Assembly (NCBI GenBank): GCA_905250115.1
Contig: CAJNOI010000143.1
Span: forward strand, 62,001 to 126,000
Length of the DNA stretch: 64,000 bases
Direction: 5' to 3'
Source of the DNA: Adineta steineri
Taxonomy: Eukaryota > Rotifera > Eurotatoria > Adinetida > Adinetidae
In this document: in pieces, positions 39,834 through 51,623 of the stretch
How positions within the stretch are numbered: position 1 is the stretch's first letter
How the letters are laid out: the number at the start of each line of letters is the position of its first letter
Notes under the pieces: generated by a model
Told to the model about the DNA's origin: nothing
Database searches by the model: none
The model's input: only the letters and a program-made list of their open reading frames with translations
Translations under genes and position numbers: made by a program

Positions 39834-42800
39834 ATGGCTGCCACGATTCGATCCGGTATTCAAAAGATCAAGGATGTATTCCGTCCATATTTGTATGAAA
39901 GTCGAATTAGTCCATTTTTGGCCCTTGTCGAACAGAAAATACATGTGAACCGATTACTAATTACTCTTGGTATGTTGTTATTCTTTTTCTTTGCTGATCT
40001 CGTCGATTTGTTCTCTTAGGTTTGCTCGTTATTCTTGGCATCTATTTAGTAATTGGTTGGAGCAATGATTTTGTCTGTAACTTCATCTGCATTCTCTATC
40101 CTATCTATGCTTCGTAAGATTATAACTTAAATTCTTTTTATTTAATTGGTCGTTTATTATGAAGCAAGACATTTTTTTGACAGCAGTACTGGAAAAATCT
40201 CCAGAATATTGTAGATTTTTGAGATTTTGCGATAAATTATCAATTCTTTTTAGTGCGTAGAAACTTGCACTACAATCTGAAATAAACGGGTTATGATCTC
40301 TCTCTTTAGTTGATATTAATTGCAGTGTCAGCCTGAAAATTTGAGCTTGGAAAATCACCCGCAGTAAAAATAACCTTTTCTCTAATGAATCCGCAGACAT
40401 ATGGTAATCACTAAATGAAGATAGTATTCGATTGATAAGCTTAGTTCATCTCATCCAGTGGAGGATTGGATGATACCTCTCAATAAGAGCATAAAGTTCT
40501 GTTACAGAATCACTATTTTTGATTCTAATTGATTGCTATTAAGCAATTAAAATATATTTTAATGTAAGAATAAATGTACGGTAGTCAATTTTTAATTTTT
40601 TGATCTTATACGTTCATTATCAACCTATAGTTGATGAGAACAGATGTTAAACTCAATACATAAACAAAACATATAAGTATACACGATAGTTTAATTATAA
40701 TAACTCAAGCATTAATATACTACTTCAATGTTATAATATATAAAGTATGTAATGCACTTATTGCTTAAATAAATATGTAATTAATAAATTAAGCACGGCT
40801 ATCTCATACAGAAAGTTCTTGTATATATGTTCTAGTCTCTTACTTCTTGTCCTTCCATGTGCTCACAGGGCGTAGCGTTTAGTAATGTTATTTGAAAATA
40901 CTTTTTCGTTTCTGTTGAAACTCAACGGAAAAATAAAATTTTTATATCAATAAATATTTTTAAGGCTATCAGCTGTTCAATCACGTGAATTATACGATAG
41001 TAAACAATTATTGATCTATTGGAGTATTTTTGCATCGCTGAACTGTTTCGAGTGTTTTGGACATGGCTTACTCAGCGCATTGCTTATTTGTATTCAATAT
41101 TGTGGATATGCCTTACTAAAGTTATCGTTCTTTTATTGTCTTGGTAAATGTATCTTCCTTGTTTGGCTCATGATATCCGGCTCCCGTAAGATCACTCCTC
41201 AATTCAGTGAAAATTCTGATGTTTTCGATGACGTTCAGGAGGGTAAGTATCAACTACCATCAAGCATAATCATTAAGCAAAAATGAACACAGGAATTCTT
41301 TGCACATTGGTCATTTAAGTTTATGTAGATAACATTGATGACGATGTCATAGATTAATGAAAAAGCCTTTATTAAATTTATTTTCTCTGGCCATTCTATA
41401 ACCGAAATAACGGAGTTGAAATTAGAATAAGCTTGTCTACTGTGAATCAAACTAATAATCTAAAAAAACTACGTCCGTTGCTATTTTTTGTTGATGGTTA
41501 GTCTTCCTGTTTTTCGATTCTCGTCAGTTATATGCATATTCCACCTCTATTCAATGCTTTGTTATGGTTAACACTTTATTACTACTTATATCTTACAATC
41601 AATCACGATCCGAGTTTCACCTTAGGAACTATGGCATTTGTATAAGTTAGCATCGATAATCACCCATAAAGCTATGCATATCCCAATAAGATTTCACGTC
41701 CATAGCTAGTTCTTGGATGTACATAAAAAAGTTCCAATGAGAATAGTTGATTTTGAAAGCTTCAGATCTTTTGGTAGCTTCTATCCGGGAATACGAACAT
41801 TCACAAATCTACCGATGTATCAGAGTGGTGCGGAAATACGGTGATCCATTCTCTGGTGAGTGTAAGATGGATCAGAGGATTGTGTTAAACAAATGCAGTA
41901 AGAATCGAAAATCTCGCCAGGATCAAGCTAAGACCATGAGTTCGTTTTTAGTCATGTTTAGCTCATTAGGATCGACAAGATATACATATTCCCGATGCAA
42001 CAGTGATAGATTTTCCATAGAGCAGGCATACACTGAATCTCAATTTCAAACATCACCAACTGTGCCGCTCTATCTACAGATAGTGTTTAATTGATTTGAT
42101 AGAAAACCGTTCAATTTGGTTGCCTTTTCTCTATTCCTTTCTCATATCAAATAATTTCTTAAGCATACGCATATTATAGAACAAAAACCAAATGACGATT
42201 CATCATCTGACAAGGTCGATCTGGAAGGAATTATTGCTCGAAACGGTGATTCTTCCATGCTAGATTTAGAAGTACTAGGTTTGGTTGATGAAGACATGAA
42301 GATTGTGGCAAATACGTTACGAAACAACACGGTAAGAGAATTGAATTTTATGTTATTGAGGAGAAAGAGAAAATCCAGACCTTTATCTTTCTTACTTTCA
42401 TTTTCATTTCTGTTTACACAGACACTCACGACGCTCAAACTCGTAGCCAATCTGATCGGAGACGAAGGAACTCAATACCTAGCCGATGGTTTACGAGAAA
42501 ATAGGGTGAGTATCTTTTGTCTACTCATTTTTCTCGTCATCAGTTTCATTTTCACACAGACACTAACTACACTCGATCTCTCCAACAATAACATTGGAAC
42601 CGAAGCATCTCAACATCTAGCTGATGTTTTAAGAAATAACACAGTGAACTACTTTCCTTGTTCATCACTCATATTTCTATATTAACTCATACATAGACAC
42701 TGACTACACTCAAACTTTTCAACAATAAAATCGGAGGGGAAGGGGTCAAACATTTGGCTGATGGCTTACGAAACAACACGGTAAACTCCTTTCTCTCTCT

Positions 42801-44321
42801 CCTCATGTCATTGATTATCTTCATCATTTTTGCACAGACACTCACAACACTTAACCTTGGATTCTGTCAAATCGGAGATGAATGTACTCAACATCTGGCT
42901 AAAGCTTTACAAGATAATACGGTGAAATTCTTCTTTTCTTCCTATTCTTATTTTTCAACCTTAGTTTTTTCACACAGGGACTTACGACACTCTACCTCGG
43001 TAGTAATGACATCGGAAACGAAACAGTCAAGCATCTGGCCGATAGTTTACGAAACAATACGGTAACCATCTTTGTTTTCATCTCTCTTATTTCGATCTGC
43101 GTTTCTACATATAGACACTAGCCGAGCTCATTCTTAGCTGTAATCAAATCGGAGACGAAGGCACCCAATATTTGGCTGATGCCTTAAAGAATAATACGGT
43201 AGCCGTCTTTTCCTTCATTTGTCTCATTTATATCTGTATTTCACTACTTAGGCACTCACCACACTCGACCTCAGCAGCAATCAGATAGGAGACGAAGGAA
43301 TCCGACATTTGGCTAATGCTTTAGAAAATAACAACGTAAACTCCTTTCTCACTTTATTTCTCTCATTTCTATATTTATTTCTAAACAGACGCTCACTACA
43401 CTAGACCTCGCATCCAATGCGTTCAGTGGCAAAGGATGTCAACATCTATTTGATGTTTTACGAAACAACAAGGTGAACTTCTTCCTTGCTTCATCTCTCT
43501 CATTTTCATCTTCATCATTTCAACAGACACTCACCATACTCAACCTTGGAGGGAGTCACATCGGATTAGAAGGGATCCAACGTCTGCCTGATGTGTTGCG
43601 AAATAATACGGTGACCTTTGTTCCCTCCTCATCCCTCTCATTTTTTATTTCACTCTTTTATACAGACACTCATCACCCTCGCCCTTAGCAACAATAGAAT
43701 CGTAGACGAAGAAGTCAAATATTTAGCTGAAAGTTTACGAAATAACATAGTGAATATCTTGCTCTTCCTTTGTCTTATTTCTATCTAGATTTTTCCACAT
43801 AGGCACTCACTACACTCGAGCTCGGCAGCAATGATATCGGAGACGAAGGGATTCAACATCTTGCTGATGCTTTACAAACTAATAACGTGAATTTCTTTCT
43901 CTTTCTTTCTCTCACTTCTTTCTGCACTTCTTCGCATAGGCACTCACCATATTGGACCTCAGCCAAAATCAAATTGGAAACAAAGGAGCCCAACATTTAG
44001 CTGATACTTTCCGAATGAACACAGTAAAATTCTTTCCCTCTTCGTTTCTCTCATTTTGATGTGTATTTCTTCATGTAGACACTTACTGAACTCAATCTAT
44101 GGAACAATCATATCGGAGACGAAGGAATCCAATCTCTAGCTAATGCATTACAAAATAATACGGTAAAGCTCGTTCTTCCTTAAACTTTCTCATTTTCATC
44201 TTCATTTTTCACATAGACACTCAAAACACTTAACCTCAAATTCAACGATATTCAAGAAGAAGCCCAGCAACGTGCGTTTGAAACTTTGAACACAAATAAC
44301 GTTTTGAAGATAGAGATATAA
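39834..44321 (+). CDS. REEP5/DP1-like membrane protein fused to 14 leucine-rich repeats
   Basis: Predicted as one gene of about 618 residues. Exons 39834-39969, 40020-40113 and 40965-41242 encode a TB2/DP1/HVA22 module, an ER-shaping hairpin family: ALVEQKIHVNRLLITLGLLV, YLVIGWSNDFVCNFICILYPIY, then YDSKQLLIYWSIFASLNCFE and FLVWLMISG follow the REEP5 order. Exon 42180-42331 is an acidic linker (EQKPNDDSSSDK) leading into LRRs. Fourteen exons follow, 13 of exactly 84 nt (28 residues, phase 0) from 42422-42505 to 44079-44162, then 44217-44321 with the stop. Each encodes the ribonuclease-inhibitor-type repeat TLTTLxLxxNxIGxEGxQxLAxxLRNNT. The join rests on a consensus donor (GGTAAGTAT at 41242/41243) and an acceptor at 42179, both phase 1, and on the absence of an ATG before the LRR linker. 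If the donor is skipped, a REEP-only form ends at 41286. Single-repeat exons with matching phase show growth by exon duplication. Confidence 0.85.
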
Positions 44322-44680
44322 TTTTAATGATTGGCATTGACTTAGAGCAAATAAACTTTTTTAGAAATTGTGCATGTGTATTAGATGTGGATGTACGTAT
44401 ATCCAAGCCCGAATTTCCTAATTTTATATTCCTCCTTAGTAACTATTCTCATGAATAAACCTTTTTTTTAAGACTGACAACCTTCCGACGAAGTTGGATT
44501 ATATGTTTTTGTAAAATAAAAAATGCTAACTTCTCTCAACCACTTATAGAATGTTCCGTGATTGTCGTTTAATTTACTTTACTTATATTTCTAAAGATTA
44601 TTTTCTGTTACGTAACAAAACTCACATTATTTATTTTATTAGCATAAAAGAATTACATGTCGCACGATATTCATTTTTTT
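44322..44680. other. Convergent 3' intergenic spacer
   Basis: An AATAAA at 44350-44355 probably ends the REEP-LRR transcript. The rest is AT-rich spacer between two convergent genes, with one weak GATGTGGATGTACG patch at 44385. Confidence 0.55.
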
Positions 44681-47335
44681 TCATTTTTCTAATAAGTTGA
44701 AATAACGCATTCCCCAATAACTCAATAAAAAAGTAGTTGGATCTTCTTCACTATATCCATTGCCGTCATCTACATCGTAAACAGCACTGTTCCATTTTTT
44801 TGTGGATCGCTCGTCTGGTGGTAGCATCTGTATTGAAAGCAGTTCCTCATGTGTATTGCACGCTGTAGCAGGTACGTTCATTTGAATATCTAAGCGATCA
44901 CTGTTGAACTGTTGCCAATTGATGAGTTCCAATGGCCAACGTTGCATGTACCATATACCGTCATTTGACAATGAATTACAATCAAAATCAAAAGACTGAA
45001 CCTTTGATCCATTGCGTTTTTTCAATACGTTTCGGGTTTGATTGACTTGACCACTGGCATAACAATAAATAAAGTTATAGAACGGTGATTTTTCCATTTG
45101 TTTATATATGTGCGACAGATCCAATCCAACCTTCATAAACTCCCATAAATCATCAATAATTAATTGTGCACGTGTCTTTTGTATTGAAGATAATTTAGTC
45201 GAAGAACTAATTGTGTAGAATGCATGAACTAAATTGAAATATGCCAAATAAGCGAGTTCATCGTCTGAGAAATCACCATCGCAAGTAGCAATCATCTTTT
45301 GATTGATGAGATTGATATCGTATCCATACGATTCAATAAGAAGTCGGGCACCATCAAGAAAGCGTTCATCAGCAGTGTAAGCATAAGTCTGAAATAAAAA
45401 CGCTAGTATTTGAAGACTGTTGAGACCGCGTGATTCCTGATAATAACTATCATTATTTATTTGAATTGGATTCCAAATTCCCCATGTAGTATGAGTGTGA
45501 TTCTCGCCCACCAAATACCAGTCATGTGTAAGAATGTGAGTGGTGATATTTAAGACTAATACGTAAGCTCTTCGACGCTCATCATCATTACCAGCCAACA
45601 AATCGTGTACTAGTGGATAGACAAATTCATGGCCAGTTATTTCATCTGACGACGTATCACCTTTGAATTGTAGAGTTGAATTAATAGGAGAAGGATGCCA
45701 ATGAGGGTCAGGTGGAAAATCACTGCGTTTTGCAAGTGAACGACCAGGATAACCAGATATACCTATCAGAAATAATAATAAAGTAAAATCATCGTCATAT
45801 AGTTTGAATACACTACCTGATACTTGATTGAGCAGCTCCAATGTTTCAAAATGTCTCCAAGCCGATATTTTCACTGCTGCATCTTGTGTTACCGCATAGC
45901 GAAATATCTGACTGGACAGATACATAGAAGTCCAAAGACCATCATTATCATCTGGCCCTTTGATACAAGTGCGACTATCACCCCACGACGTCATATCACA
46001 GCCAGAGACCAAACCATATTTGTCATGTCTACCCGGTTGATCGAGAAATGTTTGAAAGTGTTTTGCTTTTCGTTCCAATGTCCACATCTCAAAGCGAAGA
46101 ACAGCCAATCCTTTGCTGGTAATTGCTACTAGGGCGCTACCTAGACTTGCAGGTGCATCATTGTTACGACTCAATACAGCTAGTGAAGTCACATTTACTT
46201 GTGATTCGCGATTAGGCATATATCTTGCACTATTGAATACACGCCAAGCATTAATATCAGTACTATTAGAATCGAAACGCATCACTCCACGAATACTACC
46301 TAACCAGACACGACTGTCGGATAATGTTGAATGACTAACACCCAGAACAGTAATGTTAGCAAATGGTAAGTGACCAATATCTGATCCAGGATTGGAGATT
46401 TGTCCTGCTAAACGAGAAAAGAACCAACATAGACGTCCATTCGACATGACAATTGGTGAAAGAAGAGTAATTCCTGTGTTTTGTCCGATATATAATTTGT
46501 CTTGAACATCATTGTATACCAATGAAGTGATCGGTGCGTCAATCAATCCATTGATCTGTTCAAAACGCCATGCTTCATTACCAGTAGAATATGTATGAAT
46601 CCAAAGTTTAGTTTCCGTACCGACAAATATTGTTTGTCTTTTATAACTCCATGCCAAAGAGGAAACAGATACATTGATTTCACATAGAAACGGATTCACT
46701 GTAAACGTAGAAAGATCCAATCCATGCAGTCCCACATCGGTAGCAATGTATAACCATCCTGCGACTCCCAGATCTTCTACAAATAAACTGGCTGTAATTT
46801 TAGAAATATTCGCTAAAACAGATGGAAAAGAAATGATTTGCGTAACTCTACAGGCAGTTGCATCCGATTGACTGCATAGAATTAATTGTATGTCCTGTGG
46901 TGAAATGAGAGCAGTTGTATACTTTAAGGCAGTCGCTTTATTATGTGATACAACCAAAAAGCTGTTATTGCTTTTAACGTCGATGTCAGTCAAAATCCCA
47001 AGAGTACCATTCGCAGACAATGACATCCAAGATATTCTCAGTGCTTCTGTAGCAGTTTGAGTCAGTAACCAAACTCCCTCAGTAGCTTGAAGATGATATT
47101 GCGGTAATGAAGTAACTTGCCATGCACGACGGACAGTACTAAGTACAGACCAGGCTGTAGATTCATTTGCAAATGGAGCAAACAAATAACGTTCAGCAAT
47201 AACCTGTTCGTATTCAGCGTCAGGAATGCTAGCTACTAGCATTGTAGAAGATTTACGTAAAGAGTTATGACTTTCTAAAGACCAGCCATCATTTAATAAT
47301 AAGCATACTACAGACCAAATAAATATTGACCACAT
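44681..47335 (-). CDS. Secreted beta-propeller plus alpha/alpha-toroid protein
   Basis: A single uninterrupted exon of 884 residues with a signal peptide (MWSIFIWSVVCLLLNDGWS). Residues about 60-400 have propeller-blade repeats (IATDVGLHGLDL, FVGTETKLWIH, YIGQNTGITLLSP, WLGSIRGVMRFD), like the ligand-binding propellers of bacterial sensor proteins. Residues about 430-884 look like an all-helical alpha/alpha toroid (DGLWTSMYLSSQIFRY, then GISGYPGRSLAKR, THDWYLVGENHTHTTWG and LLSYWGMRYFNLLEK), as in several glycan-active and lanthionine-type folds. Acidic and aromatic residues suit a sugar-binding cleft, but I cannot name catalytic residues or a family. It is intronless, unlike most neighbours, and its architecture is more bacterial than animal, which suggests transfer. 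Expected location is extracellular. Confidence 0.75.
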   Translation of the reverse strand: MWSIFIWSVVCLLLNDGWSLESHNSLRKSSTMLVASIPDAEYEQVIAERYLFAPFANESTAWSVLSTVRRAWQVTSLPQYHLQATEGVWLLTQTATEALRISWMSLSANGTLGILTDIDVKSNNSFLVVSHNKATALKYTTALISPQDIQLILCSQSDATACRVTQIISFPSVLANISKITASLFVEDLGVAGWLYIATDVGLHGLDLSTFTVNPFLCEINVSVSSLAWSYKRQTIFVGTETKLWIHTYSTGNEAWRFEQINGLIDAPITSLVYNDVQDKLYIGQNTGITLLSPIVMSNGRLCWFFSRLAGQISNPGSDIGHLPFANITVLGVSHSTLSDSRVWLGSIRGVMRFDSNSTDINAWRVFNSARYMPNRESQVNVTSLAVLSRNNDAPASLGSALVAITSKGLAVLRFEMWTLERKAKHFQTFLDQPGRHDKYGLVSGCDMTSWGDSRTCIKGPDDNDGLWTSMYLSSQIFRYAVTQDAAVKISAWRHFETLELLNQVSGSVFKLYDDDFTLLLFLIGISGYPGRSLAKRSDFPPDPHWHPSPINSTLQFKGDTSSDEITGHEFVYPLVHDLLAGNDDERRRAYVLVLNITTHILTHDWYLVGENHTHTTWGIWNPIQINNDSYYQESRGLNSLQILAFLFQTYAYTADERFLDGARLLIESYGYDINLINQKMIATCDGDFSDDELAYLAYFNLVHAFYTISSSTKLSSIQKTRAQLIIDDLWEFMKVGLDLSHIYKQMEKSPFYNFIYCYASGQVNQTRNVLKKRNGSKVQSFDFDCNSLSNDGIWYMQRWPLELINWQQFNSDRLDIQMNVPATACNTHEELLSIQMLPPDERSTKKWNSAVYDVDDGNGYSEEDPTTFLLSYWGMRYFNLLEK

Positions 47336-48317
47336 AGTACGGAATAAATCTCAATCGATTTCGTAAGAAATACTAAACTGTTTCTCTAAAATAAGTTGTG
47401 CAGAAGTAAAATGACTTATAAGTAAATTATAATGTTACCACTGCATATATAACGCGGACCAGAATTGATAAGAGATAACAATATTGTCATACGCACATTA
47501 TATATGAAAAAGAGTTAAAATATATGGTATCAAAGAATTTTTTAAATATTCAATTTCAAAAGTACCGAGCTTTACAAATATAAACATTATCATTTTTCGA
47601 AATCTACTCAATTTGTCCTTACATATATATTTCATAATGAATATATGGAATTATTAATGTTAAATACTGATGATATCTTAACAAGAGCATATATTTTTCA
47701 TTTGATGTTCAAATTAATAGAATAAATAATAAGAAAATTAAATGGGTTTTTTTCTTTTTTTCATATAACTGATGTTTGCATATCTGTGTGAGATAAATAT
47801 TGTAGTCTTCGTTTTCACCTGTAACTTTCAAGGAGACTGCATATCTTTTGTTGTCTTTTTCTCGTACTTATCATTGCACAGGTTTTTTTTGGACACCGAA
47901 TAATATAATTCTAGCACAATATATTTCTTTAAGACATAGAACCATCTTGAGGGTGTGGGTGTGATTAAATGTAACATAAAATTAATATCAACAAACACAA
48001 TCATATTCGTCCACCCTCAAGAGTTCGACTCAAAGACGAATGTCATTAACAAATATACGATTTAAAAATATGACTAATAGAGGCTTTGATTTGATGGCCG
48101 ACAAAAGATCACAATATACATCAATATATACTATTTTCTTTCTTAATATTTTAATCTGTATCTTTGTCTTTCTTCTTGTCTTCAGACAATGACGGTATTT
48201 TTGGTATTAAATGAGGTTAGAAGCCTCAAAAGAAAGAAAAGAAAAAGAGTGTTAATAAAAAAATTTCGTTTTTATCCTTTTCGTCTATTGATGATTTATC
48301 AAGCACAACATTTGCTG
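47336..48317. other. Divergent intergenic region with a TGTGGG hairpin
   Basis: Spacer between the divergent propeller and beta-lactamase-like genes. It contains the hairpin at 47943-48021 and no coding evidence. Confidence 0.55.
47943..48021. repeat. TGTGGG-type hairpin
   Basis: CATCTTGAGGGTGTGGGTGTG on the left and TCCACCCTCAAGAG on the right, with a loop of about 40 bases. It shows the CTTGAGGGTG end as a true terminal inverted repeat. Confidence 0.7.
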
Positions 48318-48325
48318 TATATAAA
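48318..48325 (+). promoter_or_regulatory. TATA box of the beta-lactamase-like gene
   Basis: TATATAAA lies 67 bases before the ATG at 48385. Confidence 0.5.
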
Positions 48326-48384
48326 TGCATTTTAATATTTTATTAGAACGAAGAAGATTAGTCTTCATCAAATAGAATCAAAAG

Positions 48385-49802
48385 ATGATATCCTTATTGT
48401 ACATCATGCTTGTTCTTGTCAAGTGTATTACTAATGCTAACAGTTATGTAAGTTGTCCAAATCGAGAAACTATTGAACAGTCCCTCAACAAAGTTTATAT
48501 ACCAGGTGCAGCAATCATCGTGGTTAATGCCAGTCATACTTTATGAACAAGCCTTTGGCTCTCAGTCTCTTTTACCATTACAACCTATGGATGTAGATAA
48601 TTCGATTTTTACTCTTGCTTCTATCTCAGAAACATTCATTGCTATTGCCGTTATGCAACTTGTTGAGAAGGAGCTTATTGATCTTGATACAGACATCAAT
48701 CAATATTTATCGGAACCAAATCGAAAAATCTTCCATCCACGATATCCATCTCATTCAATCACTCTCCGTAAATTACTTTCACACTCGGCTTCGATCGCTG
48801 TTAACAGTAAACTGCAAGACACATTTTACCAACCGGGTGATACTGCATTCGCTCAATCAACTTTGGCTGATATGTGTTTTACACATATAAATCCGAACAC
48901 ATCAAACTGGTTGCCAAAACCACCAGGAAGTGTAACATTCTATTCAAATGAAGGTTCAGCTTTGGCTGCATTAGTTGTTGAGCGAGTAACAAAAACACCC
49001 TATAATCAATATATCAAAGATAATATTTTGAAGCCATTGAATATCGATATTAACAAAACAGGTGTTCGTCTGGCCGATTTTCCAAACCGAGAAGAACTCG
49101 TTAAGCATTATACATATGTATTGAATACATCGTTTCTTGAGCAATGGAATCAAAAAATACCACAGTTGAATGTTGTACAGATGACAGTAAATGTGTCAAT
49201 ATCTTGACTATTTCATTTCATTATTGTTTTTCTAGAGAAATCTACCAGCATGGTTACACATTCCATTCTTCAGTTTTAGTCACTATCCTGCGGGTCTCTT
49301 GCGCATGTCGGCTCGTTCTCTATCTGTTTTTCTTCGCATGTTCATGAGTAATGGATCTTCAATTCTTACATCTCGATCGATCGCCGAAATACGAACAGTA
49401 GTTGGAGGTGGTCATATTCCGTTCTACAATCAAAGTTCAGATGCTAATTCGACGCAGATACCGTTGTTACACAAATTTGGTCTCAGTTGGTATTGGCGAA
49501 CGTTGAGCAATGGTCACCAATATATCGGTCATGGTGGATCATTGCTTGGTACGTCACATTTGATGTTGATCAATGAGAAGAATACTGTTGGCGTCATCTT
49601 CCTCTCTAACGGACATACGAATCCTCCGATTAATTTGTCTAGAAAAATTTTTCGGACAATAGCAAATATCCATGTGAAATTCTTTCGATGTTTCGAAGAC
49701 AATGATATCAATTCGTTTGCATTTCGTTTAAAAGAAACTATCTTATTTTTCTTTTTTTTCTTTTTTCTTAATATATATATCATTGTTCCTGTCGCAGGTT
49801 AA
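48385..49802 (+). pseudogene. Class C beta-lactamase-like serine hydrolase, frameshifted and lacking the catalytic Lys
   Basis: A relative of class C beta-lactamases, LACTB and esterases. Reading begins with a signal peptide (MISLLYIMLVLVKCITNANS) and runs through VYIPGAAIIVVNASHTL, the usual first strand, then meets TGA near 48545; the homologous continuation YEQAFGSQSL is in another frame, so there is a frameshift around 48540. The second frame continues to 49186, then a GT-AG intron, then 49236 to about 49802. LASISETFIAIAVMQLVE stands where S-x-x-K normally lies: Ser is kept but Lys is replaced by Glu. YSNEG (Y-x-N) and GHGGSLLG (H-x-G) are kept. A possible intron (GTAAGT at about 48447 to ACCAG at about 48505) would restore frame, but would remove the conserved PGAAIIVV strand. 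Either way the product should lack hydrolase activity. The C-terminus after about 49730 is low in complexity and its end is uncertain. Confidence 0.75.
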
Positions 49803-51623
49803 CAAGTGATAATTACTTAGAATATTCTACATCTACTTCAACAATATCAAAAACGAGAAAAAGCATGGTTAGATATAAGTGTAATGAGTGATAAAACAAA
49901 TAAATATAAGAGAAGGATATAATTTTATTTATTCTCTGCGATCTTTTATAAATGCAGTTTATTTTATTTGCTAACAATAGTAAATATGGTGGCCAAAGGG
50001 GCGTAAAGCTTTTAATATGTTTATATTTACTTGATCGATCCCACAGTGCTGCTAGGAAAGAGGAGAATATTTCAAAGAATGAGTTATGATCAAAATTATA
50101 TACTACTGAATTCCAGTATGGAAAAATAATTTGTATATGTACTTAAAGTGTAAAAGAAACGAAAAACACACGTCTTAACACTGTCGTTCAGAAGAGAGAA
50201 GTGAAAAGAAACTCTCTTTGGCTTTGCTTACGTTATTTTCTTTTTTTTTTGTATTTAATTTGATCGATGACTATTGATTTTATCACAAACTCTTTTTTTC
50301 TACAAAAGATAATTACGGTGTACGTATAATTCAATGATATTCATTATTCAAAACGTTTTTTTGTTCAAAGAACGTTGTCTAAATTTAATTAGAAAATACC
50401 GATTGATACACACTCGTTCTGTTTCTGTCAGCGGCATTAGAAAATTTTAGAAAAAAAGGCCAAAACTACACTTCCTGTTCATGAAAAAAGCAATCATAGA
50501 AATGCTTGTATTCCCAATGTTTTGTTTTTATGGAAGGGTGAGCGTATATGTGGGTGTATCTTTTCTTTTCTATTCTTACTCACAACCACAACAAAGTTTT
50601 TCATCCAACAATCATGCATAAAATAAAAAGCACTTTAATAAAATTGAATAATCGAGCGGGAAAATAAAATTTATTTCTGATCAACAAATACGTGAATTTA
50701 AAGTTATTTACGATCGTAACATTTTTTATCCAAACAACAACTCGATTATCGTGTGATAAAGAAATATAATATACGATGACATCCGAGATTTACATTCATA
50801 CAGGGTGCCCTAGAAGTCATTATCACTTATTTATATTGTCAACTGTAGTTTTGTAGAAATTTATTTTGAAATGCTCTCATAAAAAGAAATCTGATAGAGT
50901 TAAGTCAGGTGAACGAATAGCCCATAATATTGAGTCAAGTACAGACTGCCTTTGAAAGAATAGTATCGTCTAAAGTGTGAACAACAATTGAAAATTTTAA
51001 GAATAGAATATTTCAAAAAATTGTAAAACATCTACATTTTTGTATTGATGATAATAATAGTATTTTGAATCAGAATTTCTCAACTTGACTAATACGAAGA
51101 AAAATTTATTATTCCACTCTATAAAATAAAATATTAATATAATGTTGTTAACAACAGAGAAGAATGAATTTCTTAAATGATAATGACTTGTATAACATCC
51201 GATATGTATACGTCAATTGTTTTTTTGACGACTATAAGAATATAACAGTTGGAAAAAAACTGTCAAAAAAATTATTCGGATGTTGTATATTTAAGTAGAA
51301 TAACAATTCTGTATCTTTGAAGATTGGATTTTACAAATCATGATTTTTTACAAAAACGAATGAAATATGTTTTTCATTGAATGATTCTATTCACATAATC
51401 AAGTAGAATCGACCATCTCTGTACTGCCCCCCGTTAATTTTCATTGCGAATTTATTTCCTTGATTAGACATGACTTTTAATTTTGAAAAGTATAACTCTG
51501 ACGTAGGTTTTCTTCTGATGAGTTACTAATTTGAAAGAAATAGAAGAAAACTTTCAGGAAATAGAAAAAACGAGTAATGAGAGTTCGCAAAAACAGTTAT
51601 TGAATGATTTTAGAAAAAGTAAG
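49803..51623. other. Intergenic, no gene recognised
   Basis: Only short low-complexity frames. A TGTGGG-type patch lies at 50534-50596 (AAGGGTGAGCGTATATGTGGG, facing CTCACAACCACAAC). Nothing else stands out. Confidence 0.55.

Noticed and set aside
41747..42094. A 115-codon frame between the REEP and LRR exons
   Set aside because: No recognisable motif; lies in the predicted intron and its reading does not join either neighbour.
48447..48505. Possible small intron that would restore frame in the beta-lactamase-like gene
   Set aside because: It has canonical ends, but would delete the conserved PGAAIIVV strand that clearly reads as coding, so a frameshift is the simpler explanation; kept only as an alternative.
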